From JBKPHS01 sp046729975 (GTDB lineage Bacteria > Actinomycetota > Thermoleophilia > Solirubrobacterales > Thermoleophilaceae), in assembly GCA_046729975.1 (NCBI GenBank), contig JBKPHS010000032.1:1-18873 (forward strand): 18,873 nucleotides of DNA. Direction: 5' to 3'. A program made the translations under genes and the position numbers. Positions 1 to 5,594 of this stretch are shown in pieces; positions within the stretch are counted from its first letter, which is position 1; the number at the start of each line of letters is the position of its first letter. The notes beneath the pieces were generated by a model that did no database searches, was not told where the DNA came from, and worked only from the letters and a program-made list of their open reading frames with translations.

Positions 1-20
1 CAGATGTGTATAAGAGACAG
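1..20 (+). other. Sequencing adapter remnant (Nextera/Tn5 mosaic end)
   Basis: Bases 2-20 are exactly the 19-bp Tn5 mosaic end AGATGTGTATAAGAGACAG, and base 1 (C) matches the preceding base of the Nextera Read 1 adapter rather than the Read 2 adapter, which has G. This is untrimmed library adapter at a contig end, not genomic DNA. Reading frames that open inside it give the artefact N-termini MCIRDS and MYKRQ. Genomic sequence begins at about base 21. Confidence 0.97.
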
Positions 21-298
21 CCCGAGCGCTCGCCGGCCGCGCGAGCCGGCTCGAGGCCGCCGCGCGTGCCCTGGCGGAGCGGCAGCAGGGCGCTCTGCGC
101 GGTCGGGCGGCCGCGCTGCGGGCGCACGAGCCCGAGCGCACCCTGGAGCGCGGCTACGCCCTCGCGCTCGACTCCAGCGGAGAGCCGCTCGCCGGAGCGG
201 GCGCCGTGCGAGCGGCGGGCGACTTCGACCTTCGGCTGGCGGACGGAACCGTCCCCGCGGCCGTCAGATCAGATCCATCCAGAGGAGGAACACGATGA
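21..298 (+). CDS. xseA: Exodeoxyribonuclease VII large subunit, C-terminal fragment
   Basis: This is the 3' end of xseA; the 5' part is lost at the contig edge. XseA is the large subunit of exonuclease VII, which degrades single-stranded DNA to oligonucleotides in the cytoplasm. The frame (codons from base 23) reads a charged Ala/Arg-rich helix, then LERGYALALDSSGEPL and later DFDLRLADGTVPAAV. This is the family's conserved C-terminal block (RGYA, then a beta-rich tail ending in LxLxDG), which binds XseB. The stop TGA (296-298) overlaps the xseB start as ATGA, so the subunits are translationally coupled. The last codons encode the xseB Shine-Dalgarno sequence, explaining the unusual RGGTR tail. 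No catalytic residues are in the fragment. Identification rests on the C-terminal motif plus the xseB neighbour. Confidence 0.88.
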
Positions 299-528
299 GC
301 GCTGAGCCACAGACCTACGAGGCGGCCGTCGAGCGCCTCGAGCAGATAATCGCCCGGCTCGACTCGAACGAGGCGGGCCTGCGCGAGACGCTCGAGCTCT
401 GCCGCGAGGGCAGGTCGCTGATCGAGTACGCGGCCGGTGAGCTCGAGGCGGTCGGGCAGGGCCTCGAGGAGCTTCGGCTCGACGAGCTGATCGCGCGCCT
501 GGAAGGCGCTCCCGCGCCGGCGGCGTAA
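295..528 (+). CDS. xseB: Exodeoxyribonuclease VII small subunit
   Basis: A 77-residue protein of the usual XseB length (about 60-90). XseB is the helical small subunit that packs several copies around each XseA chain. The sequence shows the family pattern: an N-terminal TYEAAVERLEQIIARLD helix, then LRETLELCREGRSLIEYA and a final LEELRLDE helix, forming a two-helix coiled-coil hairpin. The start is ATG 295, preceded by a strong Shine-Dalgarno sequence (AGAGGAGG, 281-288). Its first base overlaps the xseA stop, so the two form an operon. The gene ends directly against the stop of a minus-strand gene with no spacer. Confidence 0.95.
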   Translation: MSAEPQTYEAAVERLEQIIARLDSNEAGLRETLELCREGRSLIEYAAGELEAVGQGLEELRLDELIARLEGAPAPAA

Positions 529-759
529 TCAGTTACAGAGGCGGCAGCGCCCCATCGCGCACGAGCAGTCGAGTCGCGCCGGCGCGTGACGGCTGGGCCC
601 CCAGCGTCGAACCCACTCGAGCGCGCTCGGCTCGCTGCGGTCGGAGGAGCCGCCCGGCCAGGATCGGCCGAGGATCGCCGAGAAGAGGCGCTGCCCTTCT
701 GACCGTGTCCGGCCTGAGATCGCTTCGACGTGCGCGGCGATGAACGTCTCGTCGTCCAT
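529..759 (-). CDS. Small Cys-rich protein of unknown function
   Basis: A 76-residue ORF with an ATG start, tail to tail with xseB. I do not recognise a named family. The N-terminal two-thirds is Arg/Ser-rich and polar. The C-terminus ends in LDCSCAMGRCRLCN, a compact C-x-C-x4-C-x2-C cluster that could bind zinc or an Fe-S cluster, although no metal can be assigned. Amino-acid use (ALEWVRRWGPSRHAPARLD) looks protein-like rather than like the shadow of another frame, and no other frame here is better. Upstream there is a short G/C inverted repeat but no purine-rich ribosome binding site. It could be a small metal-binding or regulatory protein. Confidence is moderate because it is short and in GC-rich DNA. 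Confidence 0.55.
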   Translation of the reverse strand: MDDETFIAAHVEAISGRTRSEGQRLFSAILGRSWPGGSSDRSEPSALEWVRRWGPSRHAPARLDCSCAMGRCRLCN

Positions 760-763
760 ACCC

Positions 764-778
764 GGGGGTGATACCCCC
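764..778 (-). promoter_or_regulatory. Inverted repeat directly upstream of the Cys-rich ORF
   Basis: GGGGGT (764-769) and ACCCCC (773-778) are perfect arms around GAT. The 3' edge of the repeat on the minus strand lies four bases before the ATG at 759. It could be an RNA hairpin hiding the translation start or a DNA operator. The ATACCC/GGGGGTAT flavour is loosely like operators of CsoR-type copper repressors, but the spacing is not a clear match. Confidence 0.35.
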
Positions 779-812
779 CTGGCCGGACGGGCAACCGTGT
801 GCTGCGGAACTA

Positions 813-842
813 GGGCGCCCCGCCGTACCCGGCGAGGCGCCC
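813..842 (-). terminator. Strong hairpin after the 874-1236 gene (no U tract)
   Basis: GGGCGCC (813-819) pairs with GGCGCCC (836-842). After one C/A mismatch, CGCCG (821-825) pairs with CGGCG (830-834) around a TACC loop. It lies about 30 bases beyond the stop of the minus-strand gene ending at 874. No T run follows in either direction, so it would be a hairpin-only terminator or a transcript-stabilising element. Confidence 0.4.
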
Positions 843-873
843 CGATCCTGCCCGCTTTAGACGGGTCTGCGCT

Positions 874-1236
874 TCAGGCGGTCTGAGGGACCTTGGCGAC
901 GGCCTCCTGGTACATCGCGAGCTGGCGCGCGACGCCCGCGTTGGTGTAGCCGTCCGTGTGCCGTATCCGGTCGACGGCCAGCACCGCGTCGGCCGTGTTG
1001 CGCAGGAACTCCTCGTCGTCGCGAACCGCGGCGAGCTGCTCGGCGGATCCGTGCAGCTCGAGGTAGCCGTTCAGTTCCCCGTTCGGCCTCAGCAGCACGA
1101 CGTCGAACTTCTCGATCCGGCCTTCCTCCTGCATCCGGCCGCAGAGACCCATGGCCTCGTTGAAGACCTCCAGCGCGCGCTCCTCCCGTCCCCGGACGGG
1201 AGTGCCCCAGCTGATTACAAGCACACGGTCGGCCAT
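874..1236 (-). CDS. Conserved protein of unknown function, possible ferredoxin-like fold
   Basis: A 120-residue protein starting at ATG 1236 with a very good Shine-Dalgarno sequence (GGAAGGAG) six bases upstream. The sequence begins ADRVLVISWGTPVRGREERALEVFNEAM and ends DGYTNAGVARQLAMYQEAVAKVPQTA. I recognise the style as an actinobacterial conserved hypothetical but cannot name a function. The alternation of a short strand (RVLVISW), a helix (REERALEVFNEAM), a strand (FDVVLLRP), a strand (LNGYLELHG) and a helix (SAEQLAAVRDDEEFLRN) suggests a dimeric alpha/beta-barrel (ferredoxin-like, ABM/EthD type). That fold call is inference only. No signal peptide, membrane segment or catalytic motif is visible. 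A strong hairpin lies just past its 3' end. Confidence 0.75.
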   Translation of the reverse strand: MADRVLVISWGTPVRGREERALEVFNEAMGLCGRMQEEGRIEKFDVVLLRPNGELNGYLELHGSAEQLAAVRDDEEFLRNTADAVLAVDRIRHTDGYTNAGVARQLAMYQEAVAKVPQTA

Positions 1237-1357
1237 GCCGACTCCTTCCGCTTTCGACCCGGCTCACGCTCGCCGGGCCTGTCGTGCCAACTCTCTCAGT
1301 CGCCACCAGCGCGCGCAACACCGCGGAGCGGCTTTTCCGTCAGGTCCGGCGCCTACT

Positions 1358-1383
1358 GTGCGACCAGTCCTAGCGTGCGACCA
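1358..1383 (+). repeat. Pair of 9-bp direct repeats upstream of the 1402 gene
   Basis: GTGCGACCA occurs at 1358-1366 and again at 1375-1383, 17 bases apart start to start, ending 18 bases before the ATG at 1402. Such spacing suits two regulator half-sites on roughly one face of the helix, or chance. No regulator can be assigned. Confidence 0.4.
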
Positions 1384-1401
1384 AAGGGAGACCGGACTCG
1401 G

Positions 1402-1857
1402 ATGCCCCTCTGCTTCATCGAGCCACAGGAAGCCATTCGCGTAGTCGCGGAGTCGGTCGGCCGTGAGGCCCGCCGGCAGCTCTTGGGCGAGGTCGTTCGC
1501 GCCTGGGTCGACGAGATCCCGGACGACGAGCTCGAGGTCCACTATGCAAAGGCGGTCGACGACCTCGACGACGACGACCTGTCGATGCTCGCCGCCTGGC
1601 ACGCGTCGCTGGACGTGGGACAGCCGATCGCGAACAAGGAGTTCCTGGTGAACGCGTTCGGCACGCTCGGTGAGCACCGCCGTGAGGCACTCAAGATCGC
1701 CGCCGGGTTCCGCGGCGACGAGGCCTTCGAGTGCGGCGCGAGCGAGGAGCAGGCGCTCGAGGCGGTCCTTCCCTGGCTGTCCGACGAGCGCACCATGGAG
1801 CTCGCCGCCGAGGCGGTCGAGCTCTATTGCTGGGACAGGCTCGGCTCGGACAACTGA
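1402..1857 (+). CDS. Acidic helical protein of unknown function
   Basis: A 151-residue protein. The ATG at 1402 is chosen because the coding character (MPLCFIEPQEAIRVVAESVGREARRQLL) starts there and an AAAGGGAG ribosome binding site lies 11 bases upstream; the frame stays open further 5' but that part overlaps the divergent gene. The protein is strongly acidic (for example DELEVHYAKAVDDLDDDD) and looks entirely helical, without a signal peptide or transmembrane segment. It has three scattered cysteines and no recognisable catalytic motif. I do not recognise the family. The last 31 bases overlap the proposed start of the downstream nuclease, suggesting coupled translation, although a functional link is not evident. 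Confidence 0.7.
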   Translation: MPLCFIEPQEAIRVVAESVGREARRQLLGEVVRAWVDEIPDDELEVHYAKAVDDLDDDDLSMLAAWHASLDVGQPIANKEFLVNAFGTLGEHRREALKIAAGFRGDEAFECGASEEQALEAVLPWLSDERTMELAAEAVELYCWDRLGSDN

Positions 1858-2378
1858 CGCGCCTCGCGGTCGCGCCCGCCGCGCTCACGCTTGCCGCGGC
1901 AGGCTGCGCGGACGACTCCGGTGACGGCGCGGCCCGTGGCTCGAGCCGCTTCCCACCGCCACCGCGCAGCGCCCTATCGGCTCGGGTGATGCGGGTGGTC
2001 GACGGCGACACGGCCGTCCTGTCGGGAATCGGGAAGGTGCGGCTCATCGGGGTCGAGACACCCGAGGTGTTCGGAGGGGTCGAGTGCTACGGACGAGAGG
2101 CGTCGGCGTTCGCCAAGCGTGTGCTCGAGCCCGGCCGGCGGGTGAGCTTCCGGCTGGGGATCGAGCCCCGCGACCGCTACGGGCGCGCCCTCGCCTACGT
2201 ATGGCTGAGGGACGGGCGGCTGTTCAACGCGAGCCTCGTCGAGGCAGGCTACGCCGTGCCGTTGACCATTCCCCCGAATGTCGACTACGCGGAAGCGTTC
2301 GTGGCCGCGGCGCGGCGCGCACGGAGGGCGGGCCGGGGACTGTGGAGCCGGCGGACCTGCGGCGGGGACGATGTCTAA
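1827..2378 (+). CDS. Secreted or lipoprotein thermonuclease-like (SNase family) nuclease
   Basis: A 183-residue protein with a staphylococcal-nuclease (SNase/TNase) fold, expected to cut DNA or RNA outside the membrane with Ca2+. Core motifs are all visible: VVDGDTAVL, VRLIGVETPE (equivalents of SNase Arg35 and Glu43, with Glu at the Asp40 position), DRYGRALAYVWL (Arg87 equivalent), and the closing LVEAGYAVPL plus RRAGRGLWS. The N-terminus is a short hydrophobic export signal ending LTLAAAGC, a lipobox-like site (Cys27) with Ala rather than Leu at -3. The start is uncertain: TTG 1827 gives a sensible signal peptide, a CTG at 1854 would give a shorter one, and no ATG or GTG fits. It overlaps the upstream gene by 31 bases. 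Its stop is interlocked with the stop of the convergent ImmA/IrrE gene. Confidence 0.88.
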   Translation: MLGQARLGQLTRLAVAPAALTLAAAGCADDSGDGAARGSSRFPPPPRSALSARVMRVVDGDTAVLSGIGKVRLIGVETPEVFGGVECYGREASAFAKRVLEPGRRVSFRLGIEPRDRYGRALAYVWLRDGRLFNASLVEAGYAVPLTIPPNVDYAEAFVAAARRARRAGRGLWSRRTCGGDDV

Positions 2379-2992
2379 GCAGGCTGAGCGCTGAGGAACC
2401 AGAGCCGCCGCCGGAGCGCCTCCAGGGAGACGCCGAACGCCCGGCAGAGCCTCCGCTCGTCACCGTGCACGCGCTCGTGCCACGCCCGCACGAGACCGCC
2501 CGGCATCAGGAGCGCGGCCGCGAACTGGTTCGCGTCGAGTTCCTCCGGCGGGTAGCCGGAGTCATCGATGACGCGCGGGCCGGAGGGGAGCTCGCCGTTC
2601 TCTGCGCCCGCCTGCTCGCGGATCTGGGTCGGACGGCATCGCACGGCGTTTCCGGACGCCGTCGCTCCCAGCCGGCAGTGGATCACCCAGTGGCCGAGCT
2701 CGTGACCGATCGTGAATCGCCTCCTTCCCGGCGACCGCGCCGCCTCGGCCTCGTCGATCCAGATCTCCCGCAGGTCGGGAAGCAGCACCCCGCTGAGCCG
2801 CGCGGCCTCGGGCACCCCGGCGACCTCGCGAAGGTCCGGGTGCTCGGCGACGAGCAGGCCGTAGTGGCTGTCGGCGATCGACTCGACCGGCACGGGCGGC
2901 TCCGTTCTGTCCCAGAGCCACTCCGGCACGCGATCGAGCTCTCGCGCCGCGGCGAGCTCGGCGTCCTGCACACGAGCCAACCCGACGCTCAT
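2375..2992 (-). CDS. ImmA/IrrE family metallo-endopeptidase
   Basis: A 205-residue zinc metalloprotease of the ImmA/IrrE (COG2856) family. These proteases cleave HTH repressors or related regulators in response to stress: ImmA cleaves ImmR, and Deinococcus IrrE cleaves DdrO. The HExxH site is RFTIGHELGHWVIH (His97 and His101), and the third-ligand block is EELDANQFAAALLMP (about residues 150-164), the family's typical E-x2-AN-x-FA-x2-LLMP. The ATG at 2992 is used because it overlaps the upstream gene's stop as ATGA; the in-frame 5' extension is low-complexity Pro/Arg/Gly. It is the last gene of a sigma factor - XRE-like - protease operon, so the XRE-like protein is the obvious candidate substrate (inference). 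The C-terminal 40 residues (RRLCRAFGVSLEALRRRLWFL) resemble an HTH and may be a DNA- or partner-binding segment. Confidence 0.9.
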   Translation of the reverse strand: MSVGLARVQDAELAAARELDRVPEWLWDRTEPPVPVESIADSHYGLLVAEHPDLREVAGVPEAARLSGVLLPDLREIWIDEAEAARSPGRRRFTIGHELGHWVIHCRLGATASGNAVRCRPTQIREQAGAENGELPSGPRVIDDSGYPPEELDANQFAAALLMPGGLVRAWHERVHGDERRLCRAFGVSLEALRRRLWFLSAQPA

Positions 2993-3627
2993 GCCGGCTC
3001 CTCCTCCCCTCCGCCGAGGAACAGGCGGTCCACCTCGTCCCACTCCGGCTCCGGAGGATGGCGCTCGACCGGACGGCGCGCGTCCGACGCCCCCGGCGCG
3101 ACCGGCGCCCGGAAGTAGGCCACGGCCGGGGCGGAGCCGCCCAGGCCGCGGAACTCGCGGGCCGCGACGAGCTCCGACGCGGGAGCGTCGAGGATCCCGG
3201 CGAGCGCGTCGACCACCCGCCGCGAAACGCCCCGCGCGTCGAGCGTGCCGGTCTCGAGCTCGTGCAGGTAGCGGGCGGCCTTTGGCTCACCGCCCGCAAG
3301 GACGAGCGCCTCCGCCAGACGCGCCACGACCTCGTCGCGCCTCAGTCGCGCACGCCGGCGCAGCCGCGGCAAGAGCGACGGCCACAGTCCGGAGCGTCCC
3401 TCGAGCGCACGCGTGGTCGCGAGCACGATCGGGTCGGTCATCAGCTCCGCCGCCACCGCGGGCGTGTAGCGAGGCGCCGGCGCGATCAGCAGGAATGCCT
3501 CGAGCGAGCGAGCCAGCGCGTCGCGCTCCGCGACCGGCGCTCGCGACACGAAGCTCGCGACGCTCGGCCGCCTGCCTGCGCTCCAGTCGTCGGCGAACTC
3601 GCCGAGCAGCCGGTCAGTCGGCGCCAT
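2989..3627 (-). CDS. XRE-like HTH protein, putative regulator of the adjacent sigma factor
   Basis: A 212-residue protein sandwiched between the sigma factor and the ImmA/IrrE protease; its start overlaps the sigma gene by 14 bases and its stop overlaps the protease start by 4. The N-terminal part (1-80, including FADDWSAGRRPSVASFVSRA) is helical and resembles short domains found in sigma-linked proteins. Residues about 90-155 (RARLRRDEVVARLAEAL and then HELETGTLD, VVDALAGIL) fit an XRE-type helix-turn-helix with the usual LE-x-G-x-L end. A disordered Pro/Arg linker leads to an acidic C-terminal WDEVDRLFLGG motif. By analogy with ImmR/ImmA and DdrO/IrrE it may be the protein that the protease cleaves, and by position it may act as an anti-sigma factor or co-regulator. 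Both roles are inference. Confidence 0.78.
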   Translation of the reverse strand: MAPTDRLLGEFADDWSAGRRPSVASFVSRAPVAERDALARSLEAFLLIAPAPRYTPAVAAELMTDPIVLATTRALEGRSGLWPSLLPRLRRRARLRRDEVVARLAEALVLAGGEPKAARYLHELETGTLDARGVSRRVVDALAGILDAPASELVAAREFRGLGGSAPAVAYFRAPVAPGASDARRPVERHPPEPEWDEVDRLFLGGGEEEPA

Positions 3628-4321
3628 CGTCCCTCAGCAGCTCCCCGAGCCGGCGGTATCCCCGCGAGCGGAGCTGGTCCACGTTGCCCGCCGACAGACC
3701 GAGCCGCTTCGCGATCTCGGCCGACGGCAGGCCCTCGGCAGTGAGCCGGAGCACGGCGCGCATGTTCTCGTTGGGGAGCTCCTCGATCGCCGCGGCCACC
3801 TCGTCCAGCCCGAGGCGCGCGTCGAACCGGCCCTCCTCGATGCGGCGGGCCAGCTCCCCGAGCTCGCGGTCGAAGCGGCCCAGGGTCTCCCCGTCGGCCG
3901 TCGGCAGGCGGTCGTCGATGCTGCCGGCGAGCCCGCGCTCGCGCCCCAGCCTCCGGCGGCAGAAGTCCATGCACGAGAAGCGAACGCAGGTGACGAGCGC
4001 GGCGCGGAACTCGCCGGGAGTCGTTCCCGCGAAGCTGCGCAGGAGCGGCACGAGGCAGCGCTCGAGCGCCACCTGTGTCGCGTCGTCGTAGTCGGATGGA
4101 TCGACTCGCACTCCGGGCTGGCCCGGGAAACGGAAGGCCTCGACGAGCCCGCGCACTCGGTCGAGCTCGCGCCCGACGAGCGCCTTCCAGGCGTCGGTGC
4201 CTGCCTGCTTGTCTGCGGGATCGGGTGAATCGCGGGCATCCGCGACCAAGCGGACGAGCTCCTCGTCGCCCAGTCGCATGAGGTCGGTATCCCGCCTGTA
4301 GTCGCGCGCTCGCTGCTCCAT
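3614..4321 (-). CDS. ECF-like RNA polymerase sigma factor
   Basis: A 235-residue sigma-70 family protein directing RNA polymerase to alternative promoters. Sigma region 2 is at about residues 43-128 (DAWKALVGRELDRVRGLVEAF, then DYDDATQVALERCLVPLLRSF and FRAALVTCVRFSCMDFCRRR). Region 4 is at about 175-228 with a clear HTH (AIEELPNENMRAVLRLTAEGLPSAEIAKRLGLSAGNVDQLRSRGYRRLGELL). There is no region 1.1 or 3, so the layout is that of an ECF or ECF-like factor, somewhat long because of an N-terminal extension and a loop before region 2. ATG 4321 has GAGG at a good distance; Met15 (4279) is an alternative. It leads an overlapping operon with the XRE-like protein and protease. A terminator-like hairpin in its leader suggests attenuation. 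Confidence 0.88.
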   Translation of the reverse strand: MEQRARDYRRDTDLMRLGDEELVRLVADARDSPDPADKQAGTDAWKALVGRELDRVRGLVEAFRFPGQPGVRVDPSDYDDATQVALERCLVPLLRSFAGTTPGEFRAALVTCVRFSCMDFCRRRLGRERGLAGSIDDRLPTADGETLGRFDRELGELARRIEEGRFDARLGLDEVAAAIEELPNENMRAVLRLTAEGLPSAEIAKRLGLSAGNVDQLRSRGYRRLGELLRDDGAD

Positions 4322-4335
4322 CTGACGCCTCGGTC

Positions 4336-4362
4336 AAAAAACCCCACGGAGCTACCGCGGGG
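4336..4362 (-). terminator. Intrinsic-terminator-like hairpin in the sigma operon leader
   Basis: On the minus strand CCCCGCGG (4362-4355) pairs with CCGTGGGG (4349-4342; one G-U pair) around the loop TAGCT and is followed at once by six T residues (4341-4336). This is a textbook Rho-independent terminator ending 15 bases before the sigma ATG, with the ribosome binding site just behind it. On the plus strand no T run follows, so it acts only toward the sigma gene. It is either an attenuator of this operon or a barrier to antisense transcription. Confidence 0.62.
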
Positions 4363-4366
4363 CAGG

Positions 4367-4384
4367 TTGTGCACTCTGGCACAA
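4367..4384. promoter_or_regulatory. Perfect 6-6-6 dyad in the divergent sigma/PNPOx intergenic region
   Basis: TTGTGC and GCACAA are perfect inverted arms separated by six bases (ACTCTG), in the 99 bases between two divergent genes. As DNA this is an ordinary dimeric-repressor operator geometry and could be read by the XRE-like protein next door. As RNA on the minus strand it would be a hairpin four bases ahead of the leader terminator. The regulator is not known. Confidence 0.45.
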
Positions 4385-4406
4385 GGATCGGACGGAAAAG
4401 CGGACA

Positions 4407-4412
4407 TAACAT
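4407..4412 (+). promoter_or_regulatory. Candidate -10 box for the PNPOx-like gene
   Basis: TAACAT fits TANNNT and lies eight bases before the GTG at 4421, the spacing expected for a leaderless or nearly leaderless mRNA. There is no good -35 at 17 bases and no Shine-Dalgarno sequence, so support is from the -10 and geometry only. Confidence 0.35.
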
Positions 4413-4420
4413 TCCGGACC

Positions 4421-5392
4421 GTGACCGCCTCGCTGCCCCAGGAGGTCCAGGACGTCTTCAGCCGCTTCGTGACGACCGAGTTCACGACCGTCGACGAGGG
4501 CGGGATGCCGATCACCTGGCCGGTCACTCCGTACTACTCGCCGGGCGATCCGTGCATCGACGTGACGACGGGGCTGGGGTATCCGAAGAAGGCCAACGAT
4601 GCGCAGGCGAACCCACGGGTCGCTCTGCTGTTCTCCGACCCGACCGGCTGCGGCCTCGAGAGCACGCCGATGGTGCTGGTGCAGGGCACCGCGGAGGTCG
4701 ACGACCGCGACCTGCAGGCGAACCGGAAGCGCTACGAGCGCGAGTCCGCAGCCAAGCTTCCCGGCATGAAGGAGATCCAGCCGCCCGCGTTCCTCAGGCG
4801 GATGCTCGACTGGTACTACACGCGCATCTACGTGCACGTGCGGCCAGAACGCGTCTACGTCTGGCCCGAGGGCAACCCCGCGGCCGAGCCCCGGCTCTTC
4901 GACGCGCACATGGAGGAGGTGCGCTCCGGACATGTAGAGGAGCCGCCGGCCCCTCCCGCCGCGCCGGCGGGCGGCCGCGAGGCCTGGGACGAGCGGATGG
5001 ACCAGCTCGGCGACAGGTACCGGAGCGCCGTGCTGTCGATCGTGGCGCCCGACGGCTTCCCGTTCTCTGTGAGGGTGCCGGTCGCGGTCGATCGCGAGGC
5101 ACGGCGGGTCAAGATCGGTGAGGGTGCTCTCGGCATACCCGTGCAACCCGGGCTCGCCTGCCTGACGGCGCACGACCACGACGAGCGCTTCACCTGGCAG
5201 CGGAACTTCCAGGTTCGTGGCGACCTCGTCGAGAACGACGGCGGCTGGGCGCTCGTGCCACACAGGCTGGTCGGCGGCTTCGAGTTGCCGCCCACCTCGA
5301 CCCTCGAGCGCTACAGGATGAACCTCGGGAAGATCCTGCGTTTCCGCAGAACGGCGAAGCGGGAGCGCGCCGCGCGCACAGGGAGCGGCTGA
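4421..5392 (+). CDS. Two-domain PNPOx-like (split beta-barrel) flavin/F420-binding family protein
   Basis: A 323-residue protein made of two pyridoxamine 5'-phosphate oxidase-like split-barrel domains. Domain 1 is about residues 5-125 (EFTTVDEGGMPITWPVTPYY, VTTGLGYPKKANDAQANPRVALLFSDPTG, VLVQGTAEVDD). Domain 2 is about 200-290 (SAVLSIVAPDGFPFSVRVPVAVDR, GLACLTAHDHDERF, FQVRGDLVENDGGWALVPHRLVGGF). A Pro/Ala-rich linker (PPAPPAAPAGG) joins them. Members bind FMN, F420 or heme and do redox chemistry, but the substrate cannot be read from sequence. GTG 4421 is preferred because homology-like sequence starts there and a -10 box sits just upstream; a TTG at 4367 lies inside the dyad and adds a non-conserved 18-residue tail. 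The gene is divergent from the sigma operon and may be one of its targets (inference). Confidence 0.82.
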   Translation: MTASLPQEVQDVFSRFVTTEFTTVDEGGMPITWPVTPYYSPGDPCIDVTTGLGYPKKANDAQANPRVALLFSDPTGCGLESTPMVLVQGTAEVDDRDLQANRKRYERESAAKLPGMKEIQPPAFLRRMLDWYYTRIYVHVRPERVYVWPEGNPAAEPRLFDAHMEEVRSGHVEEPPAPPAAPAGGREAWDERMDQLGDRYRSAVLSIVAPDGFPFSVRVPVAVDREARRVKIGEGALGIPVQPGLACLTAHDHDERFTWQRNFQVRGDLVENDGGWALVPHRLVGGFELPPTSTLERYRMNLGKILRFRRTAKRERAARTGSG

Positions 5393-5402
5393 GCCGTTAC
5401 CC

Positions 5403-5591
5403 GCAAACTGCGGAAATGACCCCCAAACCCGGCTTGACGGGGTCGCAAAGCCGTGGTTTGCTGCTGGCAGAGACGCGGACGGAACGCAAAGAGCGAGGCC
5501 ATGAGATGAAAGGCCCGCCGCGCAGCCCCAGACGCTTCGGCAGAAGGTAGGCGCGCTTCTCAAGCGCTTTTGTCCGCGTCTCGTTTTTTTT
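5403..5591 (+). ncRNA. Candidate structured RNA (riboswitch-like or sRNA) ending in a terminator
   Basis: There is no convincing gene between 5393 and 5594. On the plus strand GCAAACTGCGG (5403-5413) can pair with CCGTGGTTTGC (5451-5461; 11 pairs, two wobble), enclosing GACCCC/GGGGTC (5418-5423/5439-5444) with an AAAT/GCAAAG internal loop. Alternatively AAACC-CGGCTT (5425-5435) can pair with AAGCCG-T-GGTTT (5449-5460), which excludes the first helix. The GGTCGCAAAGCC segment and its preceding CCCG/CGGG hairpin recall the core of class I cyclic-di-GMP (GEMM) riboswitches, but the rest does not clearly fit. A strong terminator closes the unit. No plus-strand gene follows for 1.8 kb, so it is either a 3' UTR element of the PNPOx-like gene or a separate small RNA. 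Confidence 0.45.
5470..5591 (+). terminator. Long-stem intrinsic terminator, plus strand
   Basis: GAGACGCGGAC (5470-5480) is perfectly complementary to GTCCGCGTCTC (5572-5582), which is followed by G and eight T residues (5584-5591). Inside the 91-base loop lies a second perfect hairpin, GCGCTT-CTC-AAGCGC (5553-5567), followed by TTTT, which alone could terminate. GGCC (5497-5500) and GGCC (5512-5515) form a small hairpin too. The T run ends four bases from the HAD gene stop on the other strand. Confidence 0.65.
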
Positions 5592-5594
5592 GCC

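Noticed and set aside
5507..5551. 14-codon ORF (MKGPPRSPRRFGRR) ahead of the terminator, as a possible leader peptide
   Set aside because: Too short and compositionally biased to support, and there is no downstream gene for attenuation. Kept only as part of the RNA candidate.
4352..5563. Long open frame (403 codons) on the minus strand opposite the PNPOx-like gene
   Set aside because: High GC keeps antisense frames open. The translation is His/Arg/Val-rich without family motifs, while the plus strand has clear PNPOx domains.
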